This document shows positions 7,369 through 15,061 of a stretch of 20,955 nucleotides of DNA, in pieces; the stretch's first letter is position 1, and the number at the start of each line of letters is the position of its first letter. Source of the DNA: an uncultured Lachnospiraceae bacterium (GTDB lineage: Bacteria > Bacillota > Clostridia > Lachnospirales > Lachnospiraceae); the NCBI GenBank assembly GCA_900550285.1, contig URRW01000038.1, positions 1-20,955 on the forward strand, in the 5' to 3' direction. The notes under the pieces were generated by a model. The model did not search any database. It saw only the letters and a program-made list of their open reading frames with translations, and was not told the origin of the DNA. Both the position numbers and the translations under genes were made by a program.

Positions 7369-8295
7369 TTATTCTTTTGTCACAAGCTCCCTTGCGCTGG
7401 CAAGCAGCCCCGCCATGCTCTGGATCTCGGACGGAATGATGATCTTGGTCGCCTTGCCGTCCGCAGCCTTCTCGAATGCCTCCAGCCCTTTCAGACGCAG
7501 AACCGCCTCGTCCGCGCCTGCTTCCTTAATAAAGCGCAGACCGTCCGCAGTCGCCTGCTGTACCTTCATGATCGCTTCCGCCTGACCTTCCGCCTCGCGG
7601 ATCATCTTCTCTTTTTCCGCCTCTGCGCGCAGGATCGCAGACTGCTTCTCCGCCTCTGCTTCCAGAATCGCGGATTCCTTCTTACCTTCTGCCACAAGGA
7701 TCGTGGATTTCTTCTCACCTTCCGCACGCAGGATGGATTCACGGCGCTCACGCTCCGCCTTCATCTGCTTCTCCATCGCATCCTGGATCGCCGCCGGAGG
7801 AATGATGTTTTTCAGCTCGACACGGTTTACCTTGATGCCCCACGGATCTGTCGCGATGTCCAGGGACGCGCGCATCTTCGCATTGATCGTCTCGCGGGAT
7901 GTCAGCGTCTGATCCAGCTCCAGATCGCCGATGATATTTCTCAGCGTCGTCGCGGTCAAGTTCTCGATCGCCATGATCGGGTTCTCCACGCCGTAGGTAA
8001 ACAGCTTCGGATCCGTGATCTGGAAAAATACGACCGTATCAATACGCATCGTTACGTTATCCTTTGTGATAACCGGCTGAGGCGGGAAATCCGCCACCTG
8101 CTCCTTTAACAGGACCCTCTTTGCCACCTTGTCCACGATCGGCACTTTAAAGTGCATGCCGACGCCCCATGTTTCCTGATAAGCGCCCAGACGCTCCACC
8201 ACATATGCCTGCGCCTGCGGTACGATCTTCACACAGGAAGCCACCACCATAATCGCGATCAGCAAAACAATCAGTAAAATAATGCCTCCAACCAT
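7369..8295 (-). CDS. SPFH/stomatin-family membrane protein (QmcA/HflK-like)
   Basis: A stomatin-type protein that probably forms oligomers at membrane microdomains. It has one N-terminal membrane anchor (residues 3-21, hydrophobic), then the SPFH/Band-7 domain (about 24-190) with ERLGAYQETWGVGMHFKVP and PVITKDNVTMRIDTVV. A long charged coiled coil (about 185-260) follows, with repeated Ala/Glu/Lys units (EAEAEKQSAILRAEAEK). I chose the ATG at 8295 because GAGGGAAG lies close upstream and translation starts directly with the anchor. The earlier ATG at 8328 has its nearest GGAGG 19 nt away. It lies downstream of nfeD; NfeD-stomatin gene pairs are a well-known conserved unit. Confidence 0.94.
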   Translation of the reverse strand: MVGGIILLIVLLIAIMVVASCVKIVPQAQAYVVERLGAYQETWGVGMHFKVPIVDKVAKRVLLKEQVADFPPQPVITKDNVTMRIDTVVFFQITDPKLFTYGVENPIMAIENLTATTLRNIIGDLELDQTLTSRETINAKMRASLDIATDPWGIKVNRVELKNIIPPAAIQDAMEKQMKAERERRESILRAEGEKKSTILVAEGKKESAILEAEAEKQSAILRAEAEKEKMIREAEGQAEAIMKVQQATADGLRFIKEAGADEAVLRLKGLEAFEKAADGKATKIIIPSEIQSMAGLLASARELVTKE

Positions 8296-8354
8296 ACTTC
8301 TTCCCTCTTTTCCGCGGATGTCCCGCATTTTTATTCGCTGTCCGAAACCTCCGG

Positions 8355-8807
8355 TCAGCCCTCTGTTTTCTCCTGCCCTGCCGGAGATACGATCAGTTTC
8401 ACTCCGTCAACGGCTTTCACCACGACAACGGTTCCCTCCGGAATGCTGCCGCCGTCCTCTGCGGAACGCGCCGTCCATTCCATGCCGTTTAACGTTACCT
8501 GACCGCAGCACTGCACGTTGTCGATCGGCGCCGTCACGATGCCCCTCTCGCCCGTCAGGCTGTCCACGTTCGTTTTTACCCTGTCTTTGTTAAAATAACG
8601 AAGCGCGATCGGCCTTGTGAACACCAGCATCGCCACCGATACGATCAGAAACAGCGCGACCTGCAAAAACAACGGCGCGTTGCATGCCGCCGCGACCGTT
8701 GCAACAAGCGCCCCGCCCGCAAACCAGATCGTCGTCAGCCCCATCGTCGCAAGCTCGATGACAACCAGCAATACGAGCAAAATCAGCCAGCCAACTACTT
8801 CCGTCAT
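8355..8807 (-). CDS. NfeD-like membrane protein, short form
   Basis: Partner of the stomatin-like protein encoded just downstream; NfeD proteins are thought to act with SPFH proteins in membrane quality control or raft-like domains. At 150 aa this is the short class without the ClpP-like protease domain. Two or three membrane segments fill residues 5-65 (LILLVLLVVIELATMGL; LFLQVALFLIVSVAMLVF). A C-terminal OB-fold domain (about 80-145) follows, with GERGIVTAPID and the conserved gating of the GQVTLNG type. AAAGGAGGGG lies about 7 nt before the ATG, a very strong ribosome binding site. Its own promoter is at 8839-8867. Confidence 0.92.
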   Translation of the reverse strand: MTEVVGWLILLVLLVVIELATMGLTTIWFAGGALVATVAAACNAPLFLQVALFLIVSVAMLVFTRPIALRYFNKDRVKTNVDSLTGERGIVTAPIDNVQCCGQVTLNGMEWTARSAEDGGSIPEGTVVVVKAVDGVKLIVSPAGQEKTEG

Positions 8808-8838
8808 AAAAGCCCCTCCTTTCCGGAAACTTAAGCAT

Positions 8839-8867
8839 ATTTTACTACAGAACTGCTTTTTTCACAA
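8839..8867 (-). promoter_or_regulatory. Sigma-A promoter of nfeD-SPFH
   Basis: On the minus strand, TTGTGA (8867-8862), a 17-nt spacer and TAAAAT (8844-8839), about 32 nt upstream of the nfeD ATG. Spacing and position are good. Confidence 0.65.
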
Positions 8868-8880
8868 GTAAAATGAAACG

Positions 8881-9209
8881 CTGCCCCTCATATTCTTTGT
8901 TTCCATATTTCTGTCCGGCAGCGTCCGCCCCGGCACGTCTCCGTCCGGCAGCCCTTTTGCGTCAGCCGACTGACGAGCGAAGGAGAATTTGCAAATGCTG
9001 CGGCTCTGTCCGGCATTCTGTCCGGGTCTTGTCTGAGCACGGCATGTGCCATGCCGGGCGAGTTTGACCGGACAGGATGCGTCCCGGACAGGGCTGCGGT
9101 GTTTGGTTCAAATTCTCTGTGAGCGAGACTGGATGCTGACGCAAAAGGGCTGCCGGACGGAGGCGTGCCGGGGCGGGCGCTGCCGGACAATTAAACTGCC
9201 CCTCATATT
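8881..9209. repeat. 14-bp direct repeats flanking hairpin element copy 1
   Basis: CTGCCCCTCATATT occurs at 8881-8894 and again, identical, at 9196-9209, on either side of the long hairpin. A related CTGCCCCTTATG lies at 20641-20652 on the left of element copy 2. Spacing to the hairpin differs on the two sides (17 and 6 nt), so this is not a clean target-site duplication. It may be part of a larger repeat unit. Confidence 0.8.
8912..9189 (+). repeat. Long-hairpin element, copy 1 (possible structured RNA or mobile hairpin)
   Basis: This element occupies most of the 452-nt gap between nfeD and the DUF885 gene, and no gene is seen there. The outer stem pairs 8912-8966 with 9135-9189 (55 bp, two G-T pairs). 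An internal loop carries GAGCGA on both sides (8975-8980 and 9121-9126). A 10-bp stem follows (8982-8991/9109-9118), then a 3-nt right-side bulge (9106-9108), a 22-bp stem (8992-9013/9084-9105), a 4-nt bulge and a 12-bp stem (9014-9025/9068-9079). The conserved CTTGTCTGAG (9028-9037) and CGAGTTTGACC (9059-9069) come next, with a 7-bp apical hairpin. Copy 2 has the same plan. The strand is given as + because mismatches in the stems are G-T on this strand. No promoter was recognised for it. Confidence 0.85.
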
Positions 9210-9259
9210 TCCCGTTCCTGCCTCATACAAATATTAAAAAATTCCGGCGGTTGATTCCC

Positions 9260-11104
9260 TTGAAAACCTTGAAAAAATTCAGGATTCCATTGTTTACGGC
9301 GCTCTGCATGACTGCCATCGCCCTGCTGCTTGTTTTTTCCCACTTTTTTGACCCTACCCTGTTCCGCCACATGACGGATCACTTTTTTGAAACTTCCCTT
9401 GAAAGCGATGCGCTGGGGCTGCACTTTACCCTCGCGGATCCCGAGCGCTTCGGCATCCGTCCTGCAAGCGCCTCGCTTCCTGTCTATTCGGAGCAGTCCC
9501 GGCAGAACTCCGTCCGCGCGCAGGAAGCCTTTTTAAAAAAGCTTTCCCGTCTGAACCCGGAGCGGTTAAACGAGCAGGACCGTTATGCCTTCGACCTGCT
9601 TACCTCCTCCCTGACGCTGGATCTGGAAGGCGCGGATTACCCTTTTTATGAGGAGCCGCTTTCTCCCTCCGCCGGAACCCAGAGCGAGCTTTTGCTTTTG
9701 CTTGCCGAGTATACGCTCTATGACGCAGACGACGCCAAAGCCTATCTCTCCCTGCTCTCCTCCGTCCCGGACTATCTGCAGGGGCTTGCCGATTTTGAAT
9801 CACAAAAAAGCAGCGCCGGTCTGTTCATGCCCGACGCCGACGCAAAGGAAGCCGCGCGCCAGTGTCAGGACGTCATCTCTAAAGACGCGCTTCTTTCCGG
9901 AAACCATTTTTTACAGACAACCTTTGAAAACCGTCTGGACGCCCTCTGTCAGTCCGGGCAGCTTTCCGACGCGCAAAAGCAGGACTTCCTTGCGCAAAAC
10001 GACCGCATCCTTACAGAGCGCGTGCTGCCCGCCTATCAGGCTCTGGCAGAAACGCTTCTCTCGCTCTGCGGCACGGGCCGCTATGAGGGCGGGCTTGCGG
10101 AAAAGCCCGACGGCAGGGAGTATTACGCATGGCTCGTCAAACGCACGACCGGTTCCTCCCTCTCCCCGGAAGCCATGTACAATCTTTTGCAGAAAACCTT
10201 CCAAAAAAAATACGGCGAAATGAAATCCGTGCTTGAAAAATACCGCCTGCTCACCGGGAACCTGCCGGATTATGCCCTGCTCTCCGAACAATTCCCGGTT
10301 TCCGATCCTTCCGAAATTTTAAATGACCTGCAAAAAAGAATGGCGCAGGATTTTCCCGACCTGGGCGCACTTTCGTCCGCTCCCGTCTCCTGCACCGTCA
10401 AAAACGTGGACGCCGCGCTGGAAGCCTACACAAGCCCCGCCTTTTATATGACGCCGCCGCTGGATGACCTGACGCACAACACGATCTGCATCAACCGCTC
10501 CTCCACCTCCTCCGGCATCGAGCTTTACACCACGCTGGCACATGAAGGGTATCCGGGGCATCTTTACCAGACCGTCTATTCCTCTCTGTATTCCGCCGCC
10601 CAAAACGATATAAAGGCGCGGGAGCTGCTTTCCTACGGCGGCTATGTGGAGGGCTGGGCATATTACACGGAGCAGCTCTCCTATGAATATGCGGCGCAGC
10701 TTTTGGACGGCGCGGATTCAGACTCTGCGGCTTCCCTTTTGTGCCGCCTCGTCTCTCTCCAGCGGGATCTGCAGATCAATCTTTTTTCCCTGCTGGACAT
10801 CTCCCTGCACTATTACGGCGCTTCCCGGCAGGATGTGATCCGCTCGCTGGAATCCTTCGGGCTGCCTGAACAGACCGCCCTGCGCATTTATGACTACCTG
10901 CGCACCTCGCCCGTCGTCTATTTAAAATATTACGTGGGATATTTGGAAATGACCGCCCTGCGCGAACGCGCCCGGGCGCTGTGGGGCAAGGATTTTTCAT
11001 TGGAACGGTTTCACCGGTTTGTGCTGGAAGCCGGTCCGTCGGACTTCCCGAACCTGACGAAAAAATTAAAGGGGGCAAAAGCCCCCTTATTCCACGCTCT
11101 TTAA
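9260..11104 (+). CDS. DUF885-family membrane-anchored metallopeptidase-like protein
   Basis: A predicted zinc peptidase-like protein of the DUF885 family, exported but tethered by one N-terminal membrane segment (about residues 8-27). The zinc motif HEGYPGH spans residues 428-434, and a second acidic ligand candidate is E464 in GYVEGWAYYTE; both fit the family. No ATG exists before the hydrophobic segment. TTG at 9260 gives MKTLKKFRIPL, a normal export signal start, with a weak GGCGG 9 nt upstream; TTG at 9251 is another option. The start is therefore uncertain. It begins about 70 nt after hairpin element copy 1. Its last 18 nt overlap the convergent ABC permease gene and contain that gene's terminator. 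Substrate unknown. Confidence 0.9.
   Translation: MKTLKKFRIPLFTALCMTAIALLLVFSHFFDPTLFRHMTDHFFETSLESDALGLHFTLADPERFGIRPASASLPVYSEQSRQNSVRAQEAFLKKLSRLNPERLNEQDRYAFDLLTSSLTLDLEGADYPFYEEPLSPSAGTQSELLLLLAEYTLYDADDAKAYLSLLSSVPDYLQGLADFESQKSSAGLFMPDADAKEAARQCQDVISKDALLSGNHFLQTTFENRLDALCQSGQLSDAQKQDFLAQNDRILTERVLPAYQALAETLLSLCGTGRYEGGLAEKPDGREYYAWLVKRTTGSSLSPEAMYNLLQKTFQKKYGEMKSVLEKYRLLTGNLPDYALLSEQFPVSDPSEILNDLQKRMAQDFPDLGALSSAPVSCTVKNVDAALEAYTSPAFYMTPPLDDLTHNTICINRSSTSSGIELYTTLAHEGYPGHLYQTVYSSLYSAAQNDIKARELLSYGGYVEGWAYYTEQLSYEYAAQLLDGADSDSAASLLCRLVSLQRDLQINLFSLLDISLHYYGASRQDVIRSLESFGLPEQTALRIYDYLRTSPVVYLKYYVGYLEMTALRERARALWGKDFSLERFHRFVLEAGPSDFPNLTKKLKGAKAPLFHAL
11060..11088 (-). terminator. Intrinsic terminator of the ABC permease gene, inside the DUF885 coding end
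   Basis: On the minus strand, AAGGGGGC (11088-11081), loop TTTT, GCCCCCTT (11076-11069), then TTTAATTTTTT down to 11060. The stem begins at the permease TAA stop. The same bases encode the last residues of the convergent DUF885 protein (GAKAPLF region). Confidence 0.9.
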
Positions 11105-14100
11105 CGACTCCGCCATGTTGATCTTTTCCAGCTTCACATACATGATAACGTCCACGATCAGCATGAATACAAACGTCAGAAGCACGCTGTTTACAAAGCT
11201 CATCGGCAAAATCCTCACGTCGAAGGCGATCATATCAATATTGATATTCGCCATGACAAAGCGGTGCAGCCACACGCCAGCGAACAGCCCCGCCAGCGCG
11301 CCCGCCGCCGTCAGCACGACATTTTCGCGGTACACGTACGCCGCCGTCTCCTTCGGGAAAAATCCGAGCACCTTGATCGTCGCGATCTCCCGGATGCGCT
11401 CCGTGATATTGATGTTTGTCAGGTTATAAATGACGATAAATGCCAGCGCCCCGGCGCAGACGATGATCAGCAGGATCACCGCGTCAAGGCTCTTCATCAT
11501 GTTATTGACCTGATTGAGCAGATCTGCGTTTACCGAAACCGCCGATACGCCGTCGCACGCCAGAAGCGTTTCCGACAGCACCCTGCTGTCTGTCCCCTCC
11601 GCCGTCTGCAGATACAGCGTCCTATAGCGGGGCGCGCTCCCGTTGTTTTCCTCCCACGTCTCAGGCGAAACATAAACATAATTATATATGAAATTCTGGG
11701 ACAGCGCCGACACCGTTACCCACAGCTTTTCGCCGTCCTCATTGCGCAGGCTTACCATATCGCCCACACGGATGCCGCAGTTTTGCGCCAGCTTTTCGTT
11801 TATGACGGCTTCGCCTTTTTGGGGCCACAGCACCGCTTCGCCCTCATGGGTGTGCAGATCTACATACTTCCCGATCTCTCCCATATCCTGCGGAACGACT
11901 ACGATCGCAGATTTTGTTGCGTCCTTTCCGGTCAGATCCATCGAAACCTCTGCCGCCGCCGTCCATGCTGCGCTGCTTTCTTCAAGCGCCTGTGCCAGCG
12001 CCCCGTCCATGCCCTCTTCTGCGCTGTCCTTTAACGTCACGCCCATATCGTAAAGCTGCACCTCTTCATACTGCATATCCGCCACGTCCGCGATCGTATC
12101 CTTTACGCCAAAGCCCGTCACAAGAAGCGCCGTACAGCCGCCGATCCCGACTACCATCATGAAAAACCGCTGCTTATAGCGGAACACGTTCCGCACGGAC
12201 ACCTTTGCCAGAAAAGAAAGCCTGTTCCACAAAAACGGCATCCGTTCCAAAACGATCCGTTTCCCGCTCTTTGGAGACTTCGGACGGATCAGCTCCGCCG
12301 CCGTGCCGGAAAGCTCGTAGCGGCATGTCAGCCACGTCGCCCCCATCGAGCACAGCATCGCCGCCGCAAGGGAAACCGCCGCCAGCCGCCAGTCCAGATA
12401 CAGCGTATAATCGCCCAGATTGTACATGATCCGGTACGCCGACCAGATGACCGTCGGGAATACCGTCGAGCCGATCACGAAGCCGATCACCGAGCCGATC
12501 ACGCCCGCGCTGCCCGCATAGTACAGATATTTTCCCATGATCCGCCCTTCGGAATAGCCCAACGCCTTCAAAACGCCGATCTGCGTGCGCTGCTCCTCCA
12601 CCATCCGGTTCATCGTCGTAATGCACACCAGCGCCGCTACCAGAAAGAAGAAAAACGGGAATACCTTTGCAATGCCCGCCACAATGGCGGAATCGTTTTC
12701 ATAGCAGGCATAGCCCATATTCGTATCCCTGCCCAGCGCATAAACGTCCGGCGCTTCGATCTTTGCAAGCTCTTCTTCGGCGTCTGCGATCTTTCCCTTT
12801 GCCTCCGCCGTCTCTTCTGCCAGCGTGCGCCTTCCGTCCTCGTATTCCTGCTGCCCGTCGGAAAGCTCTTTTTCCGCGTCCGCAAGCTTGCCTTCCTGGT
12901 CTTCCAGCTCCTTTTCCTTCGCAGAAAGCGTCCGCCTCGCCCCGTCCAGCTGCTCCTGTCCTGCCGCAAGCTGCGCTTCCCCGGCTTCCAGCTCTGCCTG
13001 CTTCTGCAAAAGCTCTGCCTCCTGCGCTTCCAGTGCCGCAAGCTGCGCCTCCAAAGCATTCAGCTGCGCCTGCTGCTCAGATGCCTGCGTCTGCCCGCTC
13101 CCCGGCAAAGAACTGCTGTCCGGCACGCCTTCACCCGGCAAAGAACTGCCCCCCTGCGCCGCTGCGATCGCCGCCTGAAGCTGAGCCTTTCCTTCCGCGA
13201 TCTGTAAAAGTCCCGCTTCCAGCTCTGCACGCCCGTCGGAAAGCTCCTGCCGGCTCCGGTCAAGCTCCGCCTGCCGGGAAGAAAGCTCTGCTTTCGCATC
13301 CGCGATCTGCCCTCTGCCGTCTGCAAGCGCTGCCCTGCCGTCCTCCAACTCTGCCTGCCCATCGGAAAGCCCCTGCTCTGCCTCCGCAAGCTCTGCCTTT
13401 GCCTCCGCCGTTTCCTCCCTCAGCGTCTTTTTGGCATCGTCGATCTCTGCCTGCGCATCCGCAGTAATCCTGTCATAGCGCTCCTGCGCCGCCTGCTCTG
13501 CCAGCGGCTCTGCCCACAGTTCCAGCTCCTGCGCCGCTGCCTTGTACTCGTCGCTGTAAATTTCGTAGTCCTCATCTAACCGCAGGAACACTTCCGTATA
13601 ATAATCGGTATCAAAGCCCTCCGGCAGAAGATAAACAAAGCCGCCGACCCGCCCGTTCCCAAGCGTTGTCGCGCCCCGTTCATAGTTCACATAATATACT
13701 GCATGCGCCGTTCCCACGATCTTGTACTCTTTATAGGCAAACAGCTCCGCCGTCGCTTCCGGGTTTTCCTCCGAAATCCGGATCGTGCTTCCGACCGCGC
13801 TCTCCGGATACAGGCTCGCGTCCGCCACCACCTCGTCCGGCGCTTCGGGAAGCCTGCCTGCAACAAGCTCCAGCCGGTTCTGCGTTTCCAGAAGCGTCTG
13901 CGCCGCCAGCACCCTGTCCCTGCCGTCCGGCTCCGTCGCCAGAAAATCCGCCGACACCGCGCCCTCTGCCGCCTCGATCCCTTCTTTTCCGGCAAACAGC
14001 TCCGGCGCGTCCTTTTCAAAGCCCAGCGTGGAAACAAGCCGCATATCGTACAGCTCCAGCCGGTTCATGTAATCGCCGCCCGTCTTTACCATCGCGGGCG

Positions 14101-14221
14101 TTGTCACCATCAGCCCCACGAAAAATCCCACGCCCAGCGCCACAATCGCCAGGATCGCAAAATATCTTCCAAAGCTCGCCCGGATCTCCCGGCGAGTGGT
14201 TTTTCGCATTGAAGATTTCAT
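11087..14221 (-). CDS. FtsX-type ABC transporter permease with long coiled-coil stalk
   Basis: A large (1044 aa) membrane permease that works with the ATPase encoded upstream. The first membrane helix is at about 18-42 and a soluble extracytoplasmic domain follows. Next is a very long coiled coil (about 250-490) made of heptad-like QAELEDGRAAL-type units, broken by a Gly/Ser/Pro turn near 355-380 (SSLPGEG, SSLPGSG). The first FtsX domain has helices near 520-540, 566-586 and 611-632. Another helix (686-703) opens the second half, whose FtsX domain has helices at 911-934, 966-986 and 1006-1027. The layout, two FtsX domains plus a stalk, fits exporter or mechanotransmission systems of the MacB/LolCDE superfamily. 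GGGAGG lies 11 nt before the ATG. Substrate unknown. Confidence 0.93.
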   Translation of the reverse strand: MKSSMRKTTRREIRASFGRYFAILAIVALGVGFFVGLMVTTPAMVKTGGDYMNRLELYDMRLVSTLGFEKDAPELFAGKEGIEAAEGAVSADFLATEPDGRDRVLAAQTLLETQNRLELVAGRLPEAPDEVVADASLYPESAVGSTIRISEENPEATAELFAYKEYKIVGTAHAVYYVNYERGATTLGNGRVGGFVYLLPEGFDTDYYTEVFLRLDEDYEIYSDEYKAAAQELELWAEPLAEQAAQERYDRITADAQAEIDDAKKTLREETAEAKAELAEAEQGLSDGQAELEDGRAALADGRGQIADAKAELSSRQAELDRSRQELSDGRAELEAGLLQIAEGKAQLQAAIAAAQGGSSLPGEGVPDSSSLPGSGQTQASEQQAQLNALEAQLAALEAQEAELLQKQAELEAGEAQLAAGQEQLDGARRTLSAKEKELEDQEGKLADAEKELSDGQQEYEDGRRTLAEETAEAKGKIADAEEELAKIEAPDVYALGRDTNMGYACYENDSAIVAGIAKVFPFFFFLVAALVCITTMNRMVEEQRTQIGVLKALGYSEGRIMGKYLYYAGSAGVIGSVIGFVIGSTVFPTVIWSAYRIMYNLGDYTLYLDWRLAAVSLAAAMLCSMGATWLTCRYELSGTAAELIRPKSPKSGKRIVLERMPFLWNRLSFLAKVSVRNVFRYKQRFFMMVVGIGGCTALLVTGFGVKDTIADVADMQYEEVQLYDMGVTLKDSAEEGMDGALAQALEESSAAWTAAAEVSMDLTGKDATKSAIVVVPQDMGEIGKYVDLHTHEGEAVLWPQKGEAVINEKLAQNCGIRVGDMVSLRNEDGEKLWVTVSALSQNFIYNYVYVSPETWEENNGSAPRYRTLYLQTAEGTDSRVLSETLLACDGVSAVSVNADLLNQVNNMMKSLDAVILLIIVCAGALAFIVIYNLTNINITERIREIATIKVLGFFPKETAAYVYRENVVLTAAGALAGLFAGVWLHRFVMANINIDMIAFDVRILPMSFVNSVLLTFVFMLIVDVIMYVKLEKINMAESLKSVE
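13101..13149 (-). repeat. 33-nt tandem duplication in the permease stalk turn
   Basis: The 16-mer CCCGGCAAAGAACTGC is present at 13101-13116 and 13134-13149, 33 nt apart and so in frame. It encodes the SSLPG turn twice, at the break between the two halves of the coiled coil. Confidence 0.85.
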
Positions 14222-14283
14222 CCGTAAACCGCCTCCCGATCCTCAGTCACATCCCTGCGCCCCAAACGGCAAACGCTCCAAAC

Positions 14284-14317
14284 GGCAGACGCCTGAAGCC
14301 GCCTGACGGCATCTGCC
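14284..14317 (-). repeat. Inverted repeat between ABC ATPase and permease genes
   Basis: GGCAGACGCC (14284-14293) and GGCATCTGCC (14308-14317) form a 10-bp stem with a 14-nt loop in the 104-nt intercistronic gap. The one mismatch is a G-U pair on the minus strand, the transcribed strand. There is no T run after it, so it is more likely an mRNA-stability or processing hairpin than a terminator. Confidence 0.6.
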
Positions 14318-14325
14318 CTGCGCCC

Positions 14326-15027
14326 TTACCACTCGATCTGCTCTACCGGCACGATGTGATCGTTCATCCGCATATCTGTGATCAGCCCGTTCTTTACTGT
14401 GATGATCCGGTCAGCCATCGCCGTGATCGCCTGATTGTGCGTGATCACAACAACGGTCACGCCGCTGTTTCTGCAGGTGTCCTGCAAAAGCTTCAAAACC
14501 GCCTTGCCCGTATTGTAATCCAGCGCCCCTGTAGGCTCATCGCACAAAAGCAGCTTCGGATTTTTCGCAAGGGCGCGGGCGATCGCGACGCGCTGCTGCT
14601 CCCCGCCGGAAAGCTGCGCCGGGAAATTGCCCGCCCGGTCGGAAAGCCCCACCTTTGCAAGCACCTCCGCCGCATCCAGCGGCTCCCTGCAGATCTGCGA
14701 CGCCAGCTCCACGTTTTCCAGCGCGGTCAGGTTTCCGACCAGATTGTAAAACTGGAATACAAAACCGATGTCATAGCGGCGGTATTCGGTCAGCTTCCTT
14801 TTGCCGTAGGAAGAAATCTCGTTCCCATCCAGAAAAACCTTCCCCTCCGAAAGCGTGTCCATCCCGCCCAGGATATTTAAGATCGTCGTCTTACCCGCGC
14901 CGGAAGCGCCGACCACCACGCAGAACTCCCCTTTTTCGATCTGAAAATCCACGCCCCTGAGCGCCTGGATCTCCACCTCCCCCATATGATAGATCTTCTT
15001 TACGTTCTGAAACTCCACAAAGCTCAT
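14326..15027 (-). CDS. ABC transporter ATP-binding protein, MacB/LolD type
   Basis: The cytoplasmic ATPase that drives the FtsX-type permease encoded 104 nt downstream. The length, 233 aa, matches the LolD/MacB ATPase class. Walker A is GASGAGKTT (40-48), the Q-loop is FVFQFYNL, the signature LSGGEQQR is near 137-144, Walker B plus catalytic Glu is LLLCDEPTG near 157-165, the D-loop is GALD and the H-loop is VITHN near 194. GGAGGG sits 5 nt before the ATG. No substrate-binding or adaptor gene lies alongside. The neighbour upstream is a membrane-anchored Mrr-like nuclease 34 nt away, probably in the same transcript. Confidence 0.97.
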   Translation of the reverse strand: MSFVEFQNVKKIYHMGEVEIQALRGVDFQIEKGEFCVVVGASGAGKTTILNILGGMDTLSEGKVFLDGNEISSYGKRKLTEYRRYDIGFVFQFYNLVGNLTALENVELASQICREPLDAAEVLAKVGLSDRAGNFPAQLSGGEQQRVAIARALAKNPKLLLCDEPTGALDYNTGKAVLKLLQDTCRNSGVTVVVITHNQAITAMADRIITVKNGLITDMRMNDHIVPVEQIEW

Positions 15028-15061
15028 AACACCCTCCGTTCCGAAGCGGCGCGAAGCCGTC

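Noticed and set aside
8912..9189. Simple intrinsic terminator
   Set aside because: The stem is far too long, is interrupted by conserved loops and has no T run after either arm. It lies between divergent genes, where no transcript needs ending.
8888..9190. Short open frames (60-100 aa) on both strands inside hairpin element copy 1
   Set aside because: They fall within the self-complementary arms, where both strands give similar low-complexity translations; the conservation pattern between copies is structural, not codon-like.
8880..9210. CRISPR array
   Set aside because: Repeats here are one nested palindrome, not regularly spaced direct repeats with unique spacers, and no cas genes are nearby.
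14222..14325. Possible small gene or terminator in the gap between ABC ATPase and permease
   Set aside because: The gap has near-direct repeats (CCAAACGGCA type) and one hairpin, but no T run and no open frame with a ribosome binding site.
13666..14880. 404-aa plus-strand open frame opposite the ABC permease and ATPase
   Set aside because: Pro/Ser/Arg-rich shadow of two real genes; it crosses their boundary and has no ribosome binding site.
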